The notes: a model not told the origin generated them from the letters alone. A stretch of DNA of 64,000 bases from Glebionis coronaria (GCA_025667525.1 CM046882.1:498818292-498882291), one strand, 5' to 3'. Shown: positions 13,240 through 25,021, numbered from the stretch's first letter. Program-made: numbers and translations.

Positions 13240-13272
13240 TATAAATACCCTCCTAATATGTCATTAGGAGGG
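13240..13272 (+). promoter_or_regulatory. TATA box and adjacent hairpin inside the insert
   Basis: TATAAATA at 13240-13247 is followed directly by a perfect 10-bp inverted repeat, CCCTCCTAAT (13248-13257) and ATTAGGAGGG (13263-13272), with a 5-base loop. A hairpin at the start of the transcript is usual for the R region of an LTR. Confidence 0.5.
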
Positions 13273-13799
13273 TGTTAGTTAGTTAGCTAGTTCATTTTTC
13301 TTTTGTAGTTTTTATTTTTAGAGAGAGAAAGTGTTTAACTTTCTATCACTAGAATTTCATCTTTTCTTTCTTTCATGTTTAATCTTTAGTTTGATCTTGT
13401 ATTTTGGAATCTTTAATCTACAAGTTCAAGTTTAAGCTTTTCATCTTTAATCTTCTTCTACCTTTCTTGATTTTATTTATCTTTGATCCAAATTAATCTT
13501 TGATCTTGTTTCATCTTGATGTTTATGTGATTAAAAAGTTATCTTTTTATTCATATCTAAGTTTTAATACGATTTGAGCTTTGAGCTTATCATGGTTATT
13601 GGCTTATTTTGTATTTAGCTTATTTACTTTTAAGATTTCTCAAAAGTTTCGTCTTTTAAGGTTTGTTTTAAAAGGTTTGCTTATTTAGTGTTTTGAAAAA
13701 GTTCTTATTTGTGCTTATTTGCTCTTTTCATTATAAATTTAATAAAGTTTCGGATTGGGCTTATTAAAAAGGAGCTTATAAATTATGCTTATTACGAAT

Positions 13800-14130
13800 T
13801 TCCTTCCGTCGGAAAAGGGTTTACCTTTTCCGACAAGTATTCCGGTAAGGGCTTTGGATTCTGATAAGTATTCCGATACTTTGTATCGGATTAGGGTTTT
13901 GGATTCCGACGGCTTTTCCGATCAACATTCCGATAGCTGTCTTTTCTATACATTCCGATGGTAGTGGTTATTTGATATTCGATAGTGGAAGTGATTCCGA
14001 CCATCTTTCCGACGGGTTATTCCGATAGTATTTCTTGTGCATTATTCCGACAGAATCCCTTTTGGTTGCATTCCGATTATATTCCGACGCTTGTATTCCG
14101 ATGGGATTCCGACCATGGGCATTCCGACGG
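13800..14130 (+). repeat. TTCCGA-rich array
   Basis: The hexamer TTCCGA or ATTCCGAC/T occurs more than fifteen times in about 330 bp with irregular spacing. It is the most biased part of the insert and does not look coding. Confidence 0.7.
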
Positions 14131-14394
14131 GTTTAAGTGTTTATTTTTATTAAGTTTTCAAGTTTTAAATTTACTTTTAAGTTTTTAATCATTTATTTTT
14201 AACTCGTAATTTTTAGTTTAACTTTTAAAGCTTTTTACTCAACGACATTTTCATATTTGTTTTTAGTTTAAAATAGATAATCAAACCATTTTATTTTCCA
14301 CCAAGAACGACTGAGTCGCACTAATAACTAGTAATCAACTCGAAAAGACTGGATAAACGAATCTTTTTCATACTTGGAACCTTGTATTATAAAC

Positions 14395-14909
14395 ATAACC
14401 ATAACGGCTATAATCATCCGTAAATGTTAAGAAGTAGCTAGCACCTTTCCTTGACGTATGTCTAAGTGGTCCACACACATTATAAGTCCAAGTAGATCAG
14501 TAGACCTTTCAATATTGCTATTAAAAGGTTTCTTGGTCATCTTTCCAGAGATACAAGACTCACATTTATCAAATGATTCATCATTGATATTTTCCAAAAG
14601 ACCTTCACGTTGAAGTTTTTGTATACAAGTCTTCCCAATATGGGCAAGTCTACAATGCCAAAGATAAGTAGAGTTCTTGTCAAACTTTCTCTTCTTACTC
14701 ATGCTAAATACAGATTTATCTTTCTTGGATTCATTATCATGCATGTCTAATTTAAACACACCATTCACAGAAATTGCATTAAAATAGAAAATACCACTTT
14801 TCCAAACAGAAATTCTATTATTATCAATCGTGTGAACGAATCCACTATTTAACAAAAAAAGAAAAGGAAATAACACCCCTAACAATTGTAGGTGCATAAT
14901 GACAATCAT
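14395..14909 (-). pseudogene. Copia-1 GAG-pre-integrase and start of integrase core
   Basis: The minus frame contains YLWHCRLAHIGKTCIQKLQ and DKCESCISGKMTKKPF, the HHCC zinc-binding module that precedes the integrase core. A frameshift near 14440 moves the reading to SYFLTFTDDYSRYGYVY, ending exactly at the insert junction. The first Asp motif is blurred by a local deletion. Confidence 0.8.
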
Positions 14910-15044
14910 TTAATCTCAGTACTAAAGCCGAAGGTAAAACTAGATCAAAAGTTCCTATAGCTTCAACCGTTGCTTGTGCGCCATTGCCCACTTACAGATA
15001 TTGTTCCCCATAGGAAAGCTTCCTTTCCAGATTAAATTCCTATA

Positions 15045-15110
15045 GCGTATTACAAATGTTAATACCGCATCCTGTATCATATACCCAGTAATTTAATTTT
15101 TATGTTAAAC
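15045..15110 (-). pseudogene. Copia-1 aspartic protease remnant
   Basis: The minus strand reads NYWVYDTGCGINIC with the catalytic D-T-G-C at 15067-15078, followed at once by a stop. This is the protease active site; the rest of the domain is out of frame. Confidence 0.7.
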
Positions 15111-15177
15111 TGAACAATTCAATCATAAATAAAGTACCTGAAGCTGCAGCGCTCTGCTCAGACTTCTTATTCATTTC

Positions 15178-16038
15178 TCACAATTCTTCGAGGTAAAGAG
15201 GGCAATTCCTCTTCCAGTGACCACTTGCCTTGCAATGGTGACGAGTCTCATCCTTTTGAGATTGACTCCTCTTAACAAAGTTCTGCTTGGGTTTCAAATA
15301 AGTCGCAACTTGTTTGCCCTTATTACCCTTGCCTTTCCCTTTCTTCTTATTCGCTTGCGGTTTTGGCATATTCACTCTACCCTTTTGTATGGTTAGTACA
15401 GAAGGCGGAGCGGTAGATGCCTTGTCTTTCAACCCTTTTTCATAGTCAATGAGCATTGCATGCAAATCATTAACTGTCTTCCCCGTGCAATGCATATTAT
15501 AGTTTCTAACGAAATCATTGAAGTCCTTGTTAAAGGACCTATTGATCAAGTTGATAGCCATATTATGATCATAGGGTTGTCCTAGTGCAATGAGCTGTTC
15601 CATATAACCCCTCATCTCCAAATAATGGGCACTTACAGACTTTCCTGGAGCTTGCTTGCAGCTATGCAAAGCATCTACCAAATCGTAGATCTCCACAGCT
15701 CGCGGCTTTTCGAACATAGCCTTGAGCTCATCAAGCATTCGCTTTGGAGAAAATAACTCATACTTCTGTTGAAGTGCAGGAGCCACTTTTCCTAGCATTA
15801 AGCAAGCCACCTCAGAGTGCTTCTTAATCTTAGCATCGTGTTCAAGCCTTTGCGCATCAGATGCTCCTTCAGCAAAATCCTCCAGATAGGGAGTAGTCAA
15901 GATATCGATAGTACCCGCTGCTCTCAAGACAATTCTTTGCGAGTGGTACCAATCATTGAAGTTTGGGCCAGTAAGTTCAGCTCGTTCAAAGAAAGCTTTG
16001 AACACAAAACTTATCGTGTTATTGGTGGGTTGAGCCAT
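15178..16038 (-). pseudogene. Copia-1 gag
   Basis: Minus-strand gag of about 286 codons, taking the ATG at 16038 (MAQPTNNTISF) rather than an upstream in-frame ATG, because gag homology begins there. The capsid-like region includes NFNDWYHSQRIVLRAAGTID and ACLMLGKVAPALQQKYE. A Lys-rich stretch follows, then the zinc knuckle HHCKASGHWKRNCP, in which the first Cys of CX2CX4HX4C is replaced. The frame ends YLEEL-stop, before the protease. Confidence 0.85.
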
Positions 16039-16080
16039 TTCTACAGAAATAAGTTCAAATATTAGTATTTTCGATAACAA

Positions 16081-17522
16081 AATACTTTCAAGAAAATAAG
16101 ATTACCCAGATATTAAAACCATATTATTTTCCTTGAACTCTAGAACTACATTGACATAGACCCATTACATTAGTTGATCTGCTAGTAATGAATGTACTCA
16201 ATATAGCGACTTGTCAAATAATTCAACTGACAAACAATTTTCAGTTTCTAGATTTTTAAGGGATTTACATTGCCAAAAAACGTTTTGCATTGTAAACATG
16301 TTTCATCCCTTCTGAATGCATTAAGTTTCCAGATCTCACTGAGTAACTTAATTAAGTCGTCTAATCTGAGTAACGTAAAACCATCATACGAATTCTCATT
16401 CTACAACAACATCCAAAAATCTCATTTGATGACGAAGTAATTTCAAGTGTTCGTCAATTAGGAGCATTCGACTTAAATTTTTAAGGGTATAAATTTTGAT
16501 GTCAAAATCTACGTATGGAGAAGCATGCATACAATCTCCATAGCATAAGTTTAATTAAACATTTAGTAAACTTATTCATGAGATTAAATTTCTTCATAAA
16601 TTATGTTGCGGATTGGTTAAACCAATTAAAGAATTTACCCACAACTCATCACATCGTACTTTGCTAGAACTCGGCTACGCACAAAGCAATACCCTTATTC
16701 ATTGTGGTTCGGATGTGAATTTGTGGTAAATCACCCGTAAGGTACAATTCAATTAATAATCGTAGGTAATTTCAATTTGACGCACAGGCGACCCGGGAAT
16801 TTGGTCAGCGACTAATGGCATAACACCTCCTTCCTTAACCGGGTACATGACCAACGGTGCGTTAAACCCACTTTTTAGTTTTCTAAATTTATCAGGCCGT
16901 TAGACTATTATTGCAATTCACCAATCAATTTAATCTTATGTAATTTAAGATCTCTTAACAAATCATTAGTTTTAATATGATTTAGTCCATATTATTTCTT
17001 TAAAAAAAACCCTTTTTACAACAATTCAACAATTTAATATATAAACAAGTAACAAAAAACTAAATCATAAACGCATAATAACAATTTATATGTGCAACAA
17101 ATAAATCAAATAGCCACATGTAGACGATTTATACAATAATCATCAAATCTAGGTCTTTTTATCTCTATATAAAAGTCTTCCCTAATTCTAGATTTATCGA
17201 ATCAAATAATGACGTAGCACATAAAATCATATAAACATATAATTTTACGATCCATGAAAACATGCACGTAATCATGGAATCCCCACAAATCTTAACAATT
17301 AAATCTCTACGGATCGTAACCATACATGACATAACAATTAATCATGCAATTTAATCTAAAATTATCCTGCATGTAATTTAGGGTTTCAAAACAATTCATT
17401 TTTTTATTAAAAAATAGAGTAAAACCCTAATTTTATGAAAAAACTAAAAAACATGTAGTTTTAACTCAAAATAATTATAGTTAAAAAAATTTTAGATTTT
17501 CGATATTATAACATGTTTAAAC
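16081..17522 (-). other. Copia-1 leader between primer site and gag
   Basis: About 1.4 kb of AT-rich leader lies between the 5' LTR and gag. No open frame or repeat is supported. Confidence 0.6.
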
Positions 17523-17536
17523 GGCTCTCGATGCCA
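17523..17536 (-). other. Copia-1 primer-binding site (degenerate)
   Basis: One base inside the 5' LTR the minus strand reads TGGCATCGAGAGCC. It is close to the initiator-tRNA-Met complement TGGTATCAGAGCC, with one change and one extra base. Confidence 0.7.
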
Positions 17537-17537
17537 C

Positions 17538-18363
17538 TAAAGGTCTATTAGTATCATAACAATTATATAAAATCCTAAACGAGATCAAAGCACATATAAT
17601 AACACAACTATAACACAATTATAATTAATCGAATTAGGGTTACATACCTTTACGCTAAATCAATTCAACAAGACGAAGAACAAATCACCAATTCGGGTTT
17701 AAACCGTATATACCAAGATATAGTCTAAAGTAAGACTATATTACGTTCTTGTACACACGTAATACAACGAGCTAACCGTGATTCTAGCACGTGAAAACCG
17801 AGCTACAACGCTTGTAATTAATCTACCCAACAACCCTAGAGAGAGAGGCTAGGACTAGATTATGTATACAATCGATCAACCAAGAAAAACCAACCGAACC
17901 CCTTCGTGGTGTTGGTGTTGCGATCGACCAAAGGAGAGGAGAGGGGAGAAAATTTATGATGTGATTATGAGGGGATTAAGAGGTGTATTTATAGACTTCC
18001 AACCTATTGTAGCCCAATAAATATAAGGCAACTTCCCCCCCCCCCCCCAGGGCATAACCGACGGTCGAACACCCCTAAGGGGTGTTCCGAAATCTTCCAA
18101 ACTTCTTTCCTTTCGTTTATACTTACTATATGTTTATTTAACGCTCGTTATAACTTAACTATTAATTAATAAACGATCGTTAAAGTTATATAGTTACTTG
18201 CTCGGTTAAATTAATAAATACATAAATATATTTATTAAATAAATTAATAATTACAATAAATATATTTATTAATTATATTAACTCTTTACGTATTGTGTGT
18301 AATCCCGTAATCTCGAGTTCGATCCTATCACACGACTATTAAATATAAGTCCATAAACTTACA
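17538..18363 (-). repeat. Copia-1 5' LTR
   Basis: 826 bp, matching 8792-9635. The terminal TG is mutated to TA at its inner end. TATAAATA (minus) lies at 17986-17993. A run of about thirteen C lies near 18037, where the other LTR has a shorter, interrupted run. Confidence 0.9.
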
Positions 18364-18368
18364 ATTAG
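18364..18368. repeat. Target-site duplication of Copia-1 (right), ATTAG
   Basis: Matches 8787-8791. Confidence 0.88.
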
Positions 18369-18452
18369 GCCCAATGTATATTTTGAATATAACATTCTTT
18401 GAGTGCCTCGTTTTGTGTGCCTTTCATATTTGTACAATTTATATTTGTAGAT

Positions 18453-18909
18453 AGGGGTGTCATTTTTTCCGATCCGACATGACCCGAACCCGAACCCGAC
18501 CCAAGCCTATTCGGGTCGGGTTAGTCGGGTTGGAATTTCAATTCGGGTTGGTCGGGTCAATCCGACTAACCCGAATTCGAAATCGGGTCGGGCATCGGGT
18601 ATAATATTTACGTCTAATTCGGGTTCGGGTCAACCCGACCAACCCAAATTCGATTTTTTTTAAAATTTTAATTTAATTAAATTGTATTAAGAAAAGTAAA
18701 AAAATGTTTTTTAAAATAGTTTACTCAAATTCGGGTTGACCCAAACCCGATTAGACCCGACCCGACTAGACCCGACCTGAATAGACCCGAACCCGACTAA
18801 GCCGAGTTCAAATCGTTTCGGGTTCAGATAAATTATTTTTAGCCTTGACCCGACTTCAACCCGACCCGAATAACCCGAACCCGACCAACCCGACCCGATT
18901 CCCACCCCT
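18453..18909. mobile_element. MITE-like inverted-repeat element rich in CGGGT
   Basis: A 457-bp element. The ends AGGGGTG (18453-18459) and CACCCCT (18903-18909) are inverted repeats. The 10-bp ATTTGTAGAT flanks it exactly on both sides (18443-18452 and 18910-18919). The inside consists of CGGGT/ACCCG words on opposite strands in the two halves, so it can form one large hairpin. No transposase is encoded. The ends suggest hAT, but a 10-bp duplication would fit Mutator-like better. Open frames across it are products of the repeated words. Confidence 0.78.
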
Positions 18910-18919
18910 ATTTGTAGAT

Positions 18920-19603
18920 ATAATAGAAATTTTAAAACGTATATCTAGGAACGAAATTCAATATGTTAAACGTGTCCAATCTAATCAATACGAGTCGAGA
19001 AAATGTAAACGAACACGAAAACATACAAAATCAAAAGGTGAGGTAGATGTGGGGGAAAGATGAGTTGTTTTTCTTATAGAGGTGGTAAGGTGAGTTTTGA
19101 TGAGTTAGTGAAAAGATAGAGAAAGTTGATGTGGCGGTGACTTTCTCATCATTCTCTCCCCAGCCTTAGAATTCTAAGTGTTTTGCAAAAGCCTTGTAAT
19201 TTTATAAATTAGGTTAACTTTAAAGGTGACGAAACGAGGTTTATATTAAGGACTGCTATTGTTTTAGTCATATGTTCATAACTTGTTGGGTATTCCCATG
19301 ACCGTTTTTTGGCTTTTTTATTTTCACGCTCGTTTTATACTTGGTTTGAATAATTGGCCTCTTTGGAATAAGTCAAATAGTGAGCTATCCAATTCGAATC
19401 ATGGTCAAACAACACTAACATCAAAATAATAGAATAAATGTCTCGAAAATGGTGTTTCAAAATCTCATACAAATGTTTTACAGTATCAATCAACCTACAA
19501 ACAAAAATGATAAAGATATAACTTGCAACAATATTAACTTTTATAAGAAACAGACCCCAAAAATAGAGTCAAGGTTTAACAAATTCTGAGTTTATGTAAA
19601 GAG
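18920..19603. other. Intergenic DNA between the MITE and Copia-2
   Basis: About 680 bp without recognised genes or repeats. Confidence 0.5.
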
Positions 19604-19608
19604 ATTGG
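19604..19608. repeat. Target-site duplication of Copia-2 (left), ATTGG
   Basis: Repeated at 43422-43426, directly after the other LTR 23.8 kb away. This shows that the whole interval is one element plus nested DNA. Confidence 0.9.
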
Positions 19609-20096
19609 TGTTGGGAATAAAATGTAGTCAAGACACTTGGACGCTGACAAGAGCAATTTGGACGTTGATAGGAAGAAATCAAGCGTTGACAGGAAGAAGT
19701 CAAGCGTTGATAAGAAGAAGTCAAGCACTGATAGAAGACTTAGTCTACACGTTTTATGTTTCTAGTATGTTTCTAGTAAAGATATGTTCGACAATGTATT
19801 CCTTATGTTTATCTTTACCTAAAATAGCTGATACGTAGACTCTTGTACAAGGCTCCTTAATCTATAAAAGGAGGCCTTTAGGTTTTAGTTTAATATATGT
19901 TTTTACACTTTCATTGTACGCAAGTTTGATTAATCAATCAAAGTGAAAGTTTGGTTTATCTTGTTTGTGTGTTCTTGTTTAAGTATTAATTCCGCATAAT
20001 ACTTGAATTGTTTCATATACAACAAATTTTCTCTACGTGTTTAACTTGATTTAATCTCCTTTACACAAGCTAAATCGATCAAGTTTGGGATCAACA
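19609..20096 (+). repeat. Copia-2 5' LTR
   Basis: 488 bp, TGTTGGGAAT...GGGATCAACA. TATAAAAG lies at 19863-19870. The U3 begins with five tandem 21-bp units. Confidence 0.92.
19640..19744 (+). repeat. Tandem 21-bp repeat in Copia-2 5' LTR
   Basis: Five units start at 19640, 19661, 19682, 19703 and 19724, each with the core NNC(G/A)YTGAYA followed by a purine-rich tail. Reverse-strand TTGAC words also occur (AAGTCAAG). TTGAC is the core of the plant W-box. Confidence 0.85.
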
Positions 20097-20098
20097 AG

Positions 20099-20110
20099 TG
20101 GTAACAGAGC
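20099..20110 (+). other. Copia-2 primer-binding site
   Basis: TGGTAACAGAGC, two bases after the LTR, differs by one base from the initiator-tRNA-Met complement. Confidence 0.85.
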
Positions 20111-21003
20111 TTGTTGAGAACTTTGATCTAAAGAAGACAAAAACCCTAAATCGCCATAAACCCTAATTTTCAAGAAACCCTAAAAACAACATGTCTACTC
20201 CAGAGTTAACCTCCTCCTCCTCAAGCCCTAACATCAAGATTCCCATGCTAGACCCAGACAACTTTGAGCTGTGGAAGTTTAACTTTGAGCAGTATCTTCA
20301 AATCCATGACCACACTCTATGGGAAATTATTGAATATGGAAACACATTCAATAAGGATGGAAAGATTGCAGCTGCTATCTTGGCAAGATCAACTCCAGGC
20401 TCAAGTGAAGCTGATCGAAAAGAACAACCTGAAGATGGGAAAGCAGTCTCAGCTGAGGACATAGCAAAGAGAAGTAATGACATGAAAACTCTAAGCATCC
20501 TTAAACTTTCTTTGGGACAAGCCAATCAGCACAAGTATAGAGACTATGATTCTGCAAAAGATCTTTGGGCAGCCCTTCAAGTTGCTTATGGTGGTAATGA
20601 TGGTATTGCCTTAGAGAAAAAGAAGCAGCTCTTGCATGAGTATGCTGTATTTAAAGCCATTCCCAATGAAAAGCTAAGTGGAGTAAGAAGCAGGCTTCTT
20701 GACATTACAAGCAAGTTGTCATTCATGGGAACAGTACATGATGATGCTGATATCATCACCACTTTCCTTAAAAGTCTTGGTGATGCATGAAAGATTGAAG
20801 AAAGGTCTATGATTGCTAATAATACTCACAAAAGTTCCACCTTTGATGATGTTTATAATAAACCGAGGGTTGTAGAAAGTGAAATCCTTTTGGATCAAGG
20901 AAGTAAGTCTACCAATGGTAATATGGCCTTCTTCTCACATAGTGAAGGTCAATTTTATCAAAGGGAGTCATACATGCACCCCGTTACTGGATCACCTTGT
21001 GTC

Positions 21004-21075
21004 AACGTTGGATCAAGCTTTGTCAGCGCCCCACATTCAGACGCTGACACATACAATGTTGATTCACCAAGAGTT
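21004..21075 (+). repeat. 21-bp-spaced motif cluster in gag
   Basis: Motif starts at 21004, 21025, 21040 and 21055, spacings 21, 15 and 15. Confidence 0.65.
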
Positions 21076-22444
21076 AAGCCTGCTGGTATTGATCTAGATA
21101 CAGTGTGTGTGCATACATTGCTTCATTGCCCAATGGTTCAGTGATTACATATGAGGACCTTGAGCAAATTAGTGATGAGCATTTGGAAGAGATGGACATA
21201 AAGTGGAATATGGCACTTGCTAGCATAAGAGCCAATAGATGGAATAGAAGATTCAGGAAGAAGATGACTTTTAATGCTAAAGACACTACTGGGTTTGATA
21301 AATCCAAGGTTGAGTGTTACAATTGCCATAGAATGGGTCACTTTATGACAGAATGTAGATCTCCTAGAAGGTCTGATGCTGGAAAGCCTTCAAGCCAAAT
21401 CATCAAGGTTGAAGATACAAAAGCTATGGTTGCCATGCAATACATAGATGGTGTTGGCTGGGATTGGAGCTTTTTGGCCAAGGATGAGGAAGAGAACAAG
21501 GCTTTGGTTGCAGAAAAGGAAGAAAAAGAGCATGTTCACTATGCTCTCATGGCACATTCTTCATCTTCATCAGACAATGAGGTATATGATGATGCTTTTT
21601 GTAGTAAGGGTTGTCGTCTAAATACTGAAAAGCTTAACAAAGAAGTTTTAAAATTAACAGCAGATGTTGTTAATGAAAGATGCAAGTTATCTAATTATCA
21701 ACTTGCTCTTACTCAAACTGAAAAGACTGTGGCTGAATATAAGAATATGGAGTTTGACCTAAAAGATCAATCAATATTTTAACTCATGATTTAAATGCTA
21801 GTGTTGAGGTTAGAAACATTTTGGAAAGATCCAATGGTGTTTTACAAGCTAAGTTAGATGAGGCTATCAAAAACAAAGATAATGTAGATCTTAAAATTCA
21901 AAAATTTGATAAAGCTTCTCAAATCCTAGAAAAGTGTGTTAGTGAACAAAGGGATTCTAGGGATAGGAGTGGGATTGGGATGAAAGAGTATGCTGGTGTT
22001 CCACCACCTGCTGGGAACTTTTATGGTGTCCTTAGAAAGGATCTGCCTTGGACTGGTATTCCAGAACTCCAAGAAGAGGAATTTATTCCTCCACCTAGAG
22101 TTCTTACCCCAGTAGAGGAATACGAGCATAAATTAACAGATTTAGACCAATGGAAGAAAGCCAACCCTACTTTGTTTTTCAAGGGTGGCATGCTTAGTGA
22201 CAGCCCAAATGAGTCTACACCCATAAAAGTGATCAATCCTACTACTGGCAAGACTGTTGACCTTGGCTTAAACGTTGATAGAAAACCTAGTACTGGATAT
22301 GCGAAAATGTATAGAAAACCTAGGTCACCAAAAAGTCAAGTTAGTGATAATGGGACAGGCTTCTTTTCATCTAGACCTAGAGTTATGTCTAGAAAAGCCT
22401 GTTATACTTGTGGAAGTTTTTCACATTTAGCTTATAAGTGTGTC

Positions 22445-22711
22445 AACGCTTCAAAGGTCAATGTTGATTGAAAGTCAACCATGGTCAAACCCAAACCTTT
22501 TGTCCAGCAAAGTCTACAAGTCATTAGACCAGCCCCATTCTTTACTAAAGGGTCCAATACTTATGGACAAAGGCCTTTTCAGAAGACCAATACCTGGTCT
22601 AACAGACAATGGGTTCCTGTAGCAAACCCTAGGTTCAACGCTGATAAGGGTAATTTTAGCGTTGACAAGAACAAATTAAACGCTGACAGGAATGTTCCCA
22701 ACGTTGCTAGA
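22445..22711 (+). repeat. 21-bp-spaced motif cluster in gag 3' part
   Basis: Motif starts at 22445 and 22460, then at 22637, 22658, 22679 and 22700; the last four are spaced exactly 21. Confidence 0.75.
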
Positions 22712-23010
22712 CCAAGTAATGCCAAATATCTGCAACCAAAGGGAAAGGGGTCTAAAGCTTCTTCTAGCTTATTTTGGAGACCTAAACAAGTTCAAAACCC
22801 TAATTCTGATCGGATTTCTATGACCTGTAACAAATTTTAGTATATTTCAAAGGTCATAACTAAACCAATTGGGGTTAACTGGGCATTTCATCCAAAAAGG
22901 GATGAACAAGGGGTTGTCATAAGGACTAAGTCTGTTCTTGTTGAACAACCAAATGAATCCAAGTCTGATCAGGCTTAGGTTCCCAAAGAAAACTAATTTG
23001 TTTTCTTTAT

Positions 23011-24250
23011 GTGCAGGGCATTCAAAAGCAGGTTAATGACTATAGCTATTGGGATAGTGGATGCTCTAGGCACATGACAGGGAAGGAAGACTACTTGACA
23101 AACTTCACTCCCATTAAAGATGGTGACAAAGTGTACTTTGAAGGCGAATATAGGACTATCACTGGCAAAGGCACTCTCATCACCAACAATTTGCGTTTTG
23201 GGAACGTGTTTTTGGTAAAACAACTTGACTATAATCTGTTTAGTGTATCACAGGTGTGTGATAACAAAAATAAGGTTCTTTTCACTGATACTGAATGCTT
23301 GGTGTTGAGCAAAGATTTTAAAATACCAGATGAGAAATTCATTGATTATAGAACACCTAGGCATAAGGACATTTATAATGTGAATCTTAATGGAATTAGG
23401 ATGAATAATAATTTGTCATGTCTATATGTTAAGGCTTTAGTTGATGAGAGTAATCTTTGGCACAGAAGATTAGGGCACATTAATTTTAAGAATATAAATA
23501 GACTTGTGAGACATGGTTTAGTTGATGGTTTGCTTGAGAAGGCTTTTCACAATGACCATTCTTGTGTTACATGCCTTAAAGGCAAACAACACAAAGTCTC
23601 CTTTAAGTCTAAACCTGTGCATTCTAGTTCTAAACCTCTTCACTTACTGCATATGGACTTATTTGGTCCAACTAATATAGAAAGCTTAAATGGTAAATCC
23701 TACTGTTTTGTCATCACTGATGATTTTTCTAGATTTACTTGGACTTTATTTTTAGCTTTGAAAAGTGACACTGCTGATACTTTGATTAACTTTATTACCC
23801 AACTAGAGAAGAAGACTGGTAATGAGGTTAAGATGCTTAGAAGTGTTAATGGTGGTGAGTTTAGAAATAAGTTGTTAGATGAATTTTGTGCCAAGAAAGG
23901 GATTACTAGACAGTTTAGTGTAGCTAAAACCCCACAACAAAATGGGGTAGCTGAGAGAAAGAATAGAACACTCATAGAAGCAGCTAGGACTGTTGGCTGA
24001 TGCTCACTTTCCCATAGCATTTTGGGCTGAGGTTATGAATACAGCTTGTTATGTTCAAAATATGGAATTAATCAACAAGATTCACAACAAGACACCTTAT
24101 GATCTATTTTGGGGCAGGAAACCTAATATTGGTTTTCTTAAACCTTTTGGATGTCATGTAGTTGTTTTGGACACTAGTGATGCCTTAGGTAAGTTTAGTG
24201 CTAAAGGTGATGAAGGCTACTTTATGGGTTATTCTGTGCAGAGTAGATGA
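23011..24250 (+). pseudogene. Copia-2 protease and integrase
   Basis: The protease active site is WDSGCSRHMTG, with Asp-Ser-Gly at 23053-23061. The zinc module follows as LWHRRLGHINFKNINRLVRH and HSCVTCLKGKQH. In the integrase core the first Asp (HMDLFGP) is at 23656. The second motif reads LRSVNGGEF, with Val (23845-23847) in place of the catalytic Asp. The Glu is present in NGVAERKNRT. A frameshift at about 23995 leads to DAHFPIAFWAEVMN and KPFGCHVVVLDT, and a stop follows at 24248. The integrase could not work even if the frame were intact. Confidence 0.9.
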
Positions 24251-24957
24251 TATAGAGTTTACATTAAGAAAGAAAAACGTATACTTGAAAAGTTACATGT
24301 TAGGTTTTTAGAAAGTAAACCTAGTGATCCTGAGAGTGGTCCAAATTGGTTATTTGACTTGGAACCTCTATCTAGGACATTGAATTATATGCCTGTTACT
24401 AATCCAGACATTGTGAAGGTAACTTCAAATGTTGTGGAAGAACCAGTTGTTGAAATTTCAGGTAAACATGTTGATAAAGAGGTTGGGTCACAAGCAGACA
24501 AATCAGCACCCATACTTGAGTATGTTACCATTCCTATATGGACATATGCATTTGCTGCTGCTGCTGCTGGGAAGGAAAAAGGTGGTCCACAAGTATCACC
24601 AGTTGAAAACATGCATGATTCTTCAGGCGCTGACAAAGGGAAATCTGGCGCTGACAAGACAAATTCAGGCGTTGATGGCTCAAACGTTGACAACCCTAAT
24701 TCAGGCGTTGACAACTCTTTTGACCATTTATTCTCTTCTAATAATTTTGAACAAGGTGAACCTTCAAATAGACATGGAGAGGTTCATTCAGATGCTGATG
24801 AAAGAGAATTTGAAGAGGCTATTGGCAACTTGGAGACTGAGATTGATGATAATACAATAATTGAAGGAGGAGTACTTACATCTACTATAAAGAATCATCC
24901 TTCTTCTTTAATCATAGGTGATGTGATGACTCCTGTGCAAACTAGAAGGTCTCATTA
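24251..24957 (+). pseudogene. Copia-2 integrase C-terminal linker
   Basis: Continues the same reading after the stop. An acidic, low-complexity linker of about 200 residues separates integrase from RT. It contains an Ala run (24550-24570) and the heptad repeats at 24626-24718, and ends DVMTPVQTRRSH-stop. Confidence 0.75.
24626..24718 (+). repeat. 21-bp-spaced motif cluster in pol linker
   Basis: Motif starts at 24626, 24647, 24668, 24683 and 24704 (spacings 21, 21, 15, 21). It encodes SGADKGKSGADKTNSGVDG and continues in the same pattern. Confidence 0.8.
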
Positions 24958-25021
24958 GAATCATGGAGGATTTATTGGCAATATTCACAAGAAGGTTGAT
25001 ACCCCTCTTGTTCAAGCATGT

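Larger units (their letters stand above)
12804..14388 (+). mobile_element. 1585-bp insert in Copia-1, probably a solo LTR
   Basis: The coding homology of the Copia-1 integrase stops at 14389 and resumes at 12803. The 6 bp ATAAAC occurs at both junctions (12798-12803 and 14389-14394), as expected for a target duplication. The insert holds a TATAAATA box and a strong hairpin near the predicted transcript start, as in an LTR, but no coding sequence. Its outermost bases (TAATAGG...TTGTATT) are not the canonical TG...CA, so the class is uncertain. Confidence 0.65.
8792..18363 (-). mobile_element. Copia-1: degenerate Ty1/Copia LTR retrotransposon
   Basis: A full-length but dead Copia element in minus orientation: 5' LTR at 17538-18363, leader, gag, protease, integrase, reverse transcriptase, RNase H, polypurine tract and 3' LTR at 8792-9635. 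The order integrase before reverse transcriptase defines Copia. Both ends are fixed by the ATTAG duplication. All coding domains carry stops or frameshifts. A 1.6-kb insert (12804-14388) lies in the integrase. The two LTRs differ by many substitutions and indels, so this is the oldest-looking Copia here. Confidence 0.92.
20191..22840 (+). pseudogene. Copia-2 gag
   Basis: Starts MSTPELTSSSSSPNIKIPML, with the capsid-like DNFELWKFNFEQYLQIHDHT and DLWAALQVAYGG. A stop at 20788 and frame changes near 20800, 21110, 21790 and 22470 break it. There are two zinc knuckles: CYNCHRMGHFMTEC (near 21316-21357) and CYTCGSFSHLAYKC (near 22400-22441). A predicted coiled coil lies between them (EKLNKEVLKLTADVVNERC and beyond). 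Two knuckles and a long coiled region are usual in SIRE-type gags. Clusters of the 21-bp motif at 21004, 22445 and 22637 encode Asn/Ser-Ala/Val-Asp-Lys-type heptads. Confidence 0.85.

Noticed and set aside
18457..18905. Open frames on both strands in the MITE
   Set aside because: They come from repeated CGGGT/ACCCG words and encode only Pro/Asn/Gly/Ser/Val repeats.
19640..19744. CRISPR-like array of regular short repeats
   Set aside because: The conserved part is about 9 bp with 12 variable bases, inside a plant LTR, with no cas genes; it is a minisatellite.
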